From an uncultured Flavobacteriales bacterium (lineage in GTDB: Bacteria > Bacteroidota > Bacteroidia > Flavobacteriales_D > Sanyastnellaceae), in contig CALKUW010000128.1 of NCBI GenBank assembly GCA_937996585.1, positions 1 to 20,116 of the forward strand: a stretch of 20,116 nucleotides of DNA. Reading direction: 5' to 3'. The translations under genes and the position numbers were made by a program. The notes under the pieces were generated by a model that saw only the letters and a program-made list of their open reading frames with translations, was not told where the DNA came from and made no database searches. Below are positions 16,286 to 20,116 of this stretch, piece after piece; position 1 is the stretch's first letter; each line of letters starts with the position of its first letter.

Positions 16286-16328
16286 GTAGCGGCCCGGAGG
16301 TTGGAATACCACTCCGGGCCGCTACACT
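16286..16328 (+). promoter_or_regulatory. Promoter-hairpin before the VWA gene
   Basis: -35 TTGGAA (16301-16306), spacer 16, -10 TACACT (16323-16328). Perfect 14-bp arms GTAGCGGCCCGGAG / CTCCGGGCCGCTAC (16286-16299, 16312-16325) enclose the -35 and reach into the -10. It is the only plus-strand example and again follows a gene. Confidence 0.85.
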
Positions 16329-16365
16329 CTTTATTACACCACCTAGCCATCAGAGAGGACAAAAC

Positions 16366-17937
16366 ATGGCTAACATCGAAGAACAGATTCAGAACAAGAA
16401 CAGGCCGATGCCTGAAGTGTTCCGACGCAAAGACCTTCGCAACAGCGGCGGTTGGGACGTTGGTAACGCCAAAGCCGTCCGAGGCGAACCGTTCATCACG
16501 GTCTCCGGACGCATCATGCGAGTCCCGCTGGACGACTCCGAGCTTGCCCAGGCCATCCGAGGCCACGAGCAGGTTCACGTAAAGGTCTCGCCCGCCGACA
16601 TTACCCCGTACATCACCGAGGCCGTTGGCGAGGACGCCATCCGTGCAGCCGAAGAAGCCAGGGTAAACTTTATCGCCAAGGAACTTGGGTTCCCGATGAA
16701 AGCCCTCATCACCGGCTCCGAACGGCACGAAGGTGAGATGATCGCACAGCAGGGCGACTGGAACGCACTCGTCTGCGCAGTCGCAGCTTCGATCAACACC
16801 GGTAGCCTCACGCCGCTCATCTCCGGTATCCGCAAGGAGAACCCGGCATGGGCCGACTCGGCACGCACCATCGCATCGGAGCTTGTCAAGTACCAGAAAA
16901 GCCAGATCAAGAAGATCAAGAAGGCCAAGTACGGTAGCCTCAAGTACGCCGACAAAGCAGGCACTCTCCGGTACTACGGCGACACCACCCCGTTCTACAC
17001 CTACGATCATGTCACCGGACGCCAGGTCGAAACCGACCGGATCGAAGGGATGAACTACAGCGTCGAGATGGCACTCATGATCGAGTCCATCGCCTCGATG
17101 CCTCCCAAGCCGCCACCGCAGATCGAGGCCGAGGACGCCGAACTCACCGAAGGTGAAAGCGAAGTCGATCCCGAAAACCTTAAGCGAGAAACTGGCGACG
17201 ACGAAGCAGCCGAGCTTGCCGACCAAGACCAGCCGATCGACCGCAAGGAGATTCAGGAGAAGGCCAAGCGGCTTCTCCGAGGCAACGTCGGACTCTACGG
17301 CACAGGCTCATGGATTCCTGTCAAACTCCGCAAGATGCCTCTCACCACCACGGTGCAGGGAGCCATCGGCTACAAGCGAGGACCGTCCCAGGTCGGACGC
17401 AACCCTCGCCGGATGGTCCGCTACCTCACCGACCCCGAGAAGCGCATCTTCGACCGCAAGGTCAAGTCGCAGGGTGGTGTCGTCCTGATCGACGTTTCCG
17501 GCTCGATGAGCCTTAGCAAAGATCAGGTAAAGAACATCATGCTCGCCGCTCCCGGCTGCACCGTTCTCGCACACTCGGCAACGTATTCGGCAGACTCTCC
17601 GCACAACCTTTTCGTCCTGGCCGACAAGGGCAAAATCTGCGCTGAGCTTCCCCGCTTCCCCGGCGGCAACGGCAACGACCTGCCCGCCCTGGAGTACGCT
17701 CTGAGCCTCAAGCAGACCGTCAAAGCCCCAGTCCTCTGGGTCACCGACGGCATGGTCTACCGAGGCTACGGCGGCGGCATCATGGACGAAATTGAATGTG
17801 CCAAGGTCGCACACCGCAACAACGTCCACATGGAATACAACGTGGACGATGCCATCACCTACCTTCGAGGATTGCAGGCAGGCGAGAAGCCACAGCCCCG
17901 CATCCTAGAGCGTTGGCGAGAACACATCGCCAGCTAA
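16366..17937 (+). CDS. HExxH-containing VWA protein, partner of the AAA+ ATPase, 523 aa
   Basis: The start is placed at ATG 16366, after GAGAGGAC; the longer frame crosses the promoter-hairpin. HEQVH (67-71) followed by EEARVNF (96-102) and ELGFP is the layout of a zinc metallopeptidase-like helix pair. A basic KK-rich segment (about 175-190) and an acidic linker (about 253-290) lead to a C-terminal VWA domain. Its MIDAS motif is DVSGSMS (D376, S378, S380), with a later VTDGM (459-463). This resembles VWA-metallopeptidase proteins (DUF2201-like), which pair with MoxR ATPases. The substrate and whether it is a protease are unknown. Confidence 0.88.
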   Translation: MANIEEQIQNKNRPMPEVFRRKDLRNSGGWDVGNAKAVRGEPFITVSGRIMRVPLDDSELAQAIRGHEQVHVKVSPADITPYITEAVGEDAIRAAEEARVNFIAKELGFPMKALITGSERHEGEMIAQQGDWNALVCAVAASINTGSLTPLISGIRKENPAWADSARTIASELVKYQKSQIKKIKKAKYGSLKYADKAGTLRYYGDTTPFYTYDHVTGRQVETDRIEGMNYSVEMALMIESIASMPPKPPPQIEAEDAELTEGESEVDPENLKRETGDDEAAELADQDQPIDRKEIQEKAKRLLRGNVGLYGTGSWIPVKLRKMPLTTTVQGAIGYKRGPSQVGRNPRRMVRYLTDPEKRIFDRKVKSQGGVVLIDVSGSMSLSKDQVKNIMLAAPGCTVLAHSATYSADSPHNLFVLADKGKICAELPRFPGGNGNDLPALEYALSLKQTVKAPVLWVTDGMVYRGYGGGIMDEIECAKVAHRNNVHMEYNVDDAITYLRGLQAGEKPQPRILERWREHIAS

Positions 17938-17944
17938 AACAGGA

Positions 17945-17982
17945 GACCCCCGCAGCGCACCTCTCTCGCTGCGGGGGTCTTT
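17945..17982 (+). terminator. Intrinsic terminator after the VWA gene
   Basis: Perfect 13-bp stem GACCCCCGCAGCG / CGCTGCGGGGGTC followed by TTT. Confidence 0.9.
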
Positions 17983-18052
17983 CCCGTTCTCTTACAGCCC
18001 GTACGCCCGACCCGTAGTAGCTGTAGATATGCAACGAACAGTGACTAACCCC

Positions 18053-18081
18053 TAGCAACCATTCACTAACTACACTACACT
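18053..18081 (+). promoter_or_regulatory. Possible promoter before the replication-domain gene
   Basis: -10 TACACT (18076-18081) with TAGCAA (18053-18058) 17 bases upstream. ACTAAC is repeated nearby (about 18044-18070), which could be short iterons or chance. Confidence 0.4.
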
Positions 18082-18113
18082 AAAAAGAAACGACACACGG
18101 GAGCTTTTCAAAA

Positions 18114-18467
18114 ATGACAGATGAACTTTTCCCCCAGCAAGAATGGAACGGCGCACCCCTCGAAGATGTGCAAGCCCTGTTCGACTTCTGGAAGACCACC
18201 TTCAACAAGCGAGCCTCCACCGTCCTAGACGACAAACGCAAGGACAAGCTGGCTACAGCCCTCCGCCACTACGGCATGGACACCTGCAAGCACGCCATCC
18301 TCGGCTGCTCGATGTCAGACTTCCACATGGGCAACAATAATCGAAACAAGGTTTACAACGACCTCACATTGATCTTCCGCAACGCCGAGAAAGTCGAAGC
18401 GTTCGTGGAGGTTTATGAACAGCAGACCGCTACACTCCAAGACCTCGACCAATGGCTCAACAGCTAA
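18114..18467 (+). CDS. Phage replication-initiator C-terminal domain protein, 117 aa
   Basis: The start ATG at 18114 has GGGAG ten bases upstream. The block LFDFWKTTFNKRASTVLDDK, RKDKLATALRHYG, HAILGCSMSDFHMGNNNRN and VYNDLTLIFRNAEKVEAF matches the C-terminal domain of many phage replication (replisome organiser, O-like) proteins: 'VFDYWK...KLD-KRR-KI..AL', 'AI-GC--SP-HMG-N-RG--Y-DL-LILRDA--VE-F'. Here it stands alone, without the usual N-terminal winged-helix DNA-binding part. A winged-helix protein is encoded two genes later, so the functions may be split. It may help load a helicase. Confidence 0.8.
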   Translation: MTDELFPQQEWNGAPLEDVQALFDFWKTTFNKRASTVLDDKRKDKLATALRHYGMDTCKHAILGCSMSDFHMGNNNRNKVYNDLTLIFRNAEKVEAFVEVYEQQTATLQDLDQWLNS

Positions 18468-18490
18468 CGAAAGGATTCCACCAGGAAATC

Positions 18491-18664
18491 ATGACTACTG
18501 AACACGAAATCCACGAGAACCTCAACTTCGTTCACTGCGTATTGCAGGAGCTTGAAACTATGGGCGTAGAGTTGCCGATGGGCGACTATGACATGCTGTA
18601 CGCAATGGTAGAGAGCGGACGTGACTACTTCGACGTTTACGAGAAGGACTACTTCGAAAGCTAA
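18491..18664 (+). CDS. Small acidic protein, 57 aa
   Basis: The start is placed at ATG 18491 (CAGGAAA just upstream). An in-frame ATG at 18452 would overlap the previous gene and has no ribosome binding site. The protein is acidic and helical (TTEHEIHENLNFVHCVLQEL, ending YFDVYEKDYFES). The function is unknown. It is packed 23 bases after the replication-domain gene and 10 before the winged-helix gene, so all are probably co-transcribed. Confidence 0.75.
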   Translation: MTTEHEIHENLNFVHCVLQELETMGVELPMGDYDMLYAMVESGRDYFDVYEKDYFES

Positions 18665-18674
18665 GGAACCCAAC

Positions 18675-19232
18675 ATGACAGAATTCATCACCATCACCGA
18701 AGACGCTCCCGCCTGGAACGGCTCCCAAGGCTACCGCATCAACATGGACATCCGGGGAGCGACCTACAGGGAGCTACAAGAGCTTGCCGACTGGCTCGAC
18801 GCCCGTGCCTGGTCCGATGCTGCAACCGCTATCCGAGAACACCACTTCTCAGAAAGCAGCCCCACCCCGACACAAGGCAACCTGCTCGACCTTCTAAACC
18901 GGGAAGGAACCACCGGTAAATCCCACCCCGAAACTTCACGCAAAGCAGGCACCACACCCCGCAAAGGAACACAACGCCTCGCCGTGCTCGACGCCCTCGT
19001 ACAATACGGCCCAATGACAGCACGACAGATCGCAGAACTGCTCAACCGAAGCCCAAACCAGACCGCCACCCGGCTACTCGAACTCCACGAAGACGGCTTC
19101 GTTCAACACGTCTATGACACCGACGGCCAACCCGCCACAGCCGAAACCACACCCGGCAACACAGGACGCATCCACCAAATAACTGAGCTAGGAAAAACGG
19201 TCCAAGCGCAAGCACACCGCCGCACAGCCTGA
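18675..19232 (+). CDS. Winged-helix DNA-binding protein, 185 aa
   Basis: The start is placed at ATG 18675 (AAGGA upstream); the longer frame overlaps the previous gene. Residues 98-174 form a winged helix: KGTQRLAVLDALVQYGPMTA, ARQIAELLNRSPNQTATRLL, ELHEDGFVQHVYD, then a wing and TELGKTV. The SHPETSRKAG just before it is a linker seen in phage wHTH proteins. The N-terminal 60 residues are a separate small domain with RELQELADWLDARAW. It may be a replication partner or a regulator. Its stop overlaps the start of the next gene. Confidence 0.82.
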   Translation: MTEFITITEDAPAWNGSQGYRINMDIRGATYRELQELADWLDARAWSDAATAIREHHFSESSPTPTQGNLLDLLNREGTTGKSHPETSRKAGTTPRKGTQRLAVLDALVQYGPMTARQIAELLNRSPNQTATRLLELHEDGFVQHVYDTDGQPATAETTPGNTGRIHQITELGKTVQAQAHRRTA

Positions 19233-19657
19233 TGCTCCGCCACTACTACATCGGCATCCGGATCCTCGCAGACCGCATCGGCCTCGACCCCTGGGACGTA
19301 AACGCCCAACAGGTCAGCCGATACCTGCGTGTCCACGAGAAGCCAGCCACCAGCCGCTACTGGTTCGGCAGCCCCTGCCGGTACCTACGCACCATCGACG
19401 CCGTAGTGCACGTCTGGCTACCCGCAGCCACCGAAGAGCGACACCCCCGGCTAGCCGCCTACCTGAGACGCACCAGCCCCAGATGGAAACCGCTCCGAAT
19501 CAGCCTACGCACACATCACAAAAATGACAGAACCGAAACTCCCCCAACACAAACTCTTGCTCAGGATCATAGCTACAAGGCCACGGATCACCGCAAGGAC
19601 CAATCAACCTATCGCCCTCGCCAGCAACGTACCCTCTCAACACGTCAGCTACGGTAG
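19232..19657 (+). CDS. Hypothetical protein, 141 aa, 3' end overlaps an opposing gene
   Basis: The ATG at 19232 shares its A with the upstream TGA (TGATG), which suggests coupling. Residues 1-95 look like real protein: IRILADRIGLDPWDVNAQQV, VHEKPATSRYWFGSPC, RTIDAVVHVWLPA. The last 45 residues are low in hydrophobic residues and lie opposite the 114-aa gene, so this part may not be constrained as protein. No family is recognised. It is the last plus-strand gene. Confidence 0.65.
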   Translation: MLRHYYIGIRILADRIGLDPWDVNAQQVSRYLRVHEKPATSRYWFGSPCRYLRTIDAVVHVWLPAATEERHPRLAAYLRRTSPRWKPLRISLRTHHKNDRTETPPTQTLAQDHSYKATDHRKDQSTYRPRQQRTLSTRQLR

Positions 19658-19844
19658 GAACCGGAGCAGCAGGAACGGGCCTCTTCGGAAGCTCAATGGT
19701 GTCCCTAGCGCCCGCATCTAAAACGAAACAACACAACTGAGACACACTCATGCCCTTCTCCTCCGCCGCCTCCTGCAAAACATTTTTCAACCAAACAGGA
19801 ACAGAAATGTGGAGCTTTGTTAAAGCATTGCTTTCATCCATCAT
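19500..19844 (-). CDS. Ribbon-helix-helix-like protein with Cys-rich tail, 114 aa
   Basis: The ATG at 19844 overlaps the upstream stop (ATGA). Residues 8-48 (LTKLHISVPVWLKNVLQEAA, then EEKGMSVSQLCCFVLD) have the strand-helix-helix pattern of ribbon-helix-helix DNA-binding proteins. The tail has CGDPWPC and CHFCDVC (near the end), a possible metal site. The coding sequence contains one copy of the TAGGGACACCAT core (19696-19707), read as ARDTI. Its 3' third overlaps the opposing 141-aa gene. Confidence 0.75.
   Translation of the reverse strand: MMDESNALTKLHISVPVWLKNVLQEAAEEKGMSVSQLCCFVLDAGARDTIELPKRPVPAAPVPTVADVLRGYVAGEGDRLIGPCGDPWPCSYDPEQEFVLGEFRFCHFCDVCVG
19694..19709 (-). repeat. TAGGGACACCAT core, copy 12, inside a coding sequence
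   Basis: GCTAGGGACACCATTG matches the intergenic cores exactly over 14 bases (GCTAGGGACACCAT, identical to copies 3-5) but not beyond. It is in the same orientation as all other copies. Confidence 0.7.
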
Positions 19845-20062
19845 TCATCCAAATTTTCCTCGAACTGATCAAGAGACTCCAACCCAGCCTCCTTCAACGC
19901 CATCAAACGAAGAAGCTCAGTCATCGACATGTCATACCCATCAGCAATGTCCAACAACAGATTCTTCAACCGGGCATCCACACGAAACGACAAACCCGCA
20001 AACCCATCAACCGCACGCTTCGCCGGACGACCCGGCCCCCTCGGAAAACTCATATCAGACAC
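19841..20062 (-). CDS. Ribbon-helix-helix-like protein, 73 aa
   Basis: GTG start at 20062, six bases after GGAGG. A basic RGPGRPAKRA lead is followed by LSFRVDARLKNLLLDIADGY and DMSMTELLRLMALKEAG, the strand-helix-helix pattern of CopG/Arc-type repressors. The end is acidic (LESLDQFEENLDE). It is the first gene of a two-gene unit with the 114-aa protein. Both may be regulators acting on the palindromic operators in this window, but no direct link is visible. The promoter was not identified; TAGACT lies about 30 bases upstream. Confidence 0.78.
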   Translation of the reverse strand: MSDMSFPRGPGRPAKRAVDGFAGLSFRVDARLKNLLLDIADGYDMSMTELLRLMALKEAGLESLDQFEENLDE

Positions 20063-20116
20063 AACAAACCTCCAAAATATATAAATAGTCTACCACAAAC
20101 CAGGGGCAGAAGCATA

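Noticed and set aside
16246..17226. 326-aa minus-strand frame opposite the VWA gene
   Set aside because: It is the reverse-complement shadow of a clearly recognised VWA-family protein, with no ribosome binding site or promoter.

Overview
The window looks like the small-gene accessory/early region of an actinobacterial tailed phage, or less likely a phage-like plasmid. The evidence is high GC, many tiny individually promoted genes, many CxxC zinc-ribbon proteins, and families common in phages: a DUF932 protein, an Api92-like protein, a GDRA/YTHW-type protein, an 'INTCFGGFGLS' protein, and the C-terminal domain of a phage replication initiator. A perfect TGTGA-N6-TCACA site of the GlxR/CRP type hints at a Corynebacteriales host, but that is inference. 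All positions were read by eye and no database search was possible.

Layout. Positions 1-36 are the 3' end of a plus-strand gene with a strong terminator at 55-80. From about 230 to 15175 nearly everything is coded on the minus strand: about 34 small genes, mostly solo or in runs of 2-4 with overlapping stop/start codons. From 15477 to 19657 the genes are on the plus strand: a MoxR-like AAA+ ATPase, a von Willebrand A protein with an HExxH motif, a replication-protein domain, a short unknown gene, a winged-helix protein and a further unknown gene. At 19500-20062 two ribbon-helix-helix-like genes run back on the minus strand.

Regulation is the most striking part. Most genes carry their own promoter of one type (-35 TTGGKA, spacer 16-17, -10 TACNNT), and the two first plus-strand genes use it too. 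From 8.4 to 11.7 kb, and again at 16.3 kb, the -35 to -10 segment sits inside a perfect or near-perfect hairpin placed just after the previous gene. The arms differ in sequence between copies but stay complementary, and every imperfect pair is G-U in the minus-strand RNA. Each such promoter therefore appears to double as the terminator of the gene before it.

In the left half, seven intergenic regions carry a composite module: hairpin terminator, a ~57-bp element with core TAGGGACACCAT (minus strand), up to four CGAAC-N4-GTTCG boxes matching the Gram-positive LexA/SOS box, then a pair of 17-bp GTTCC-N7-GGAAC palindromes exactly 18 bp apart, then the gene promoter. The core occurs 12 times in one orientation, once inside the coding sequence of a ribbon-helix-helix gene. 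One module has its operators replaced by two GTTAGGGCAGCCTAAC palindromes.

Other points of note are four tiny membrane or zinc proteins below 50 residues, three predicted leaderless genes, an RNA-like 3' region with two CCTCCT hairpins (9727-9917), C-rich RNA tracts after terminators, and tandem promoters before the DUF932 gene. The most coherent protein system is the AAA+ ATPase plus HExxH-VWA pair, a MoxR-VWA type chaperone or remodelling pair.
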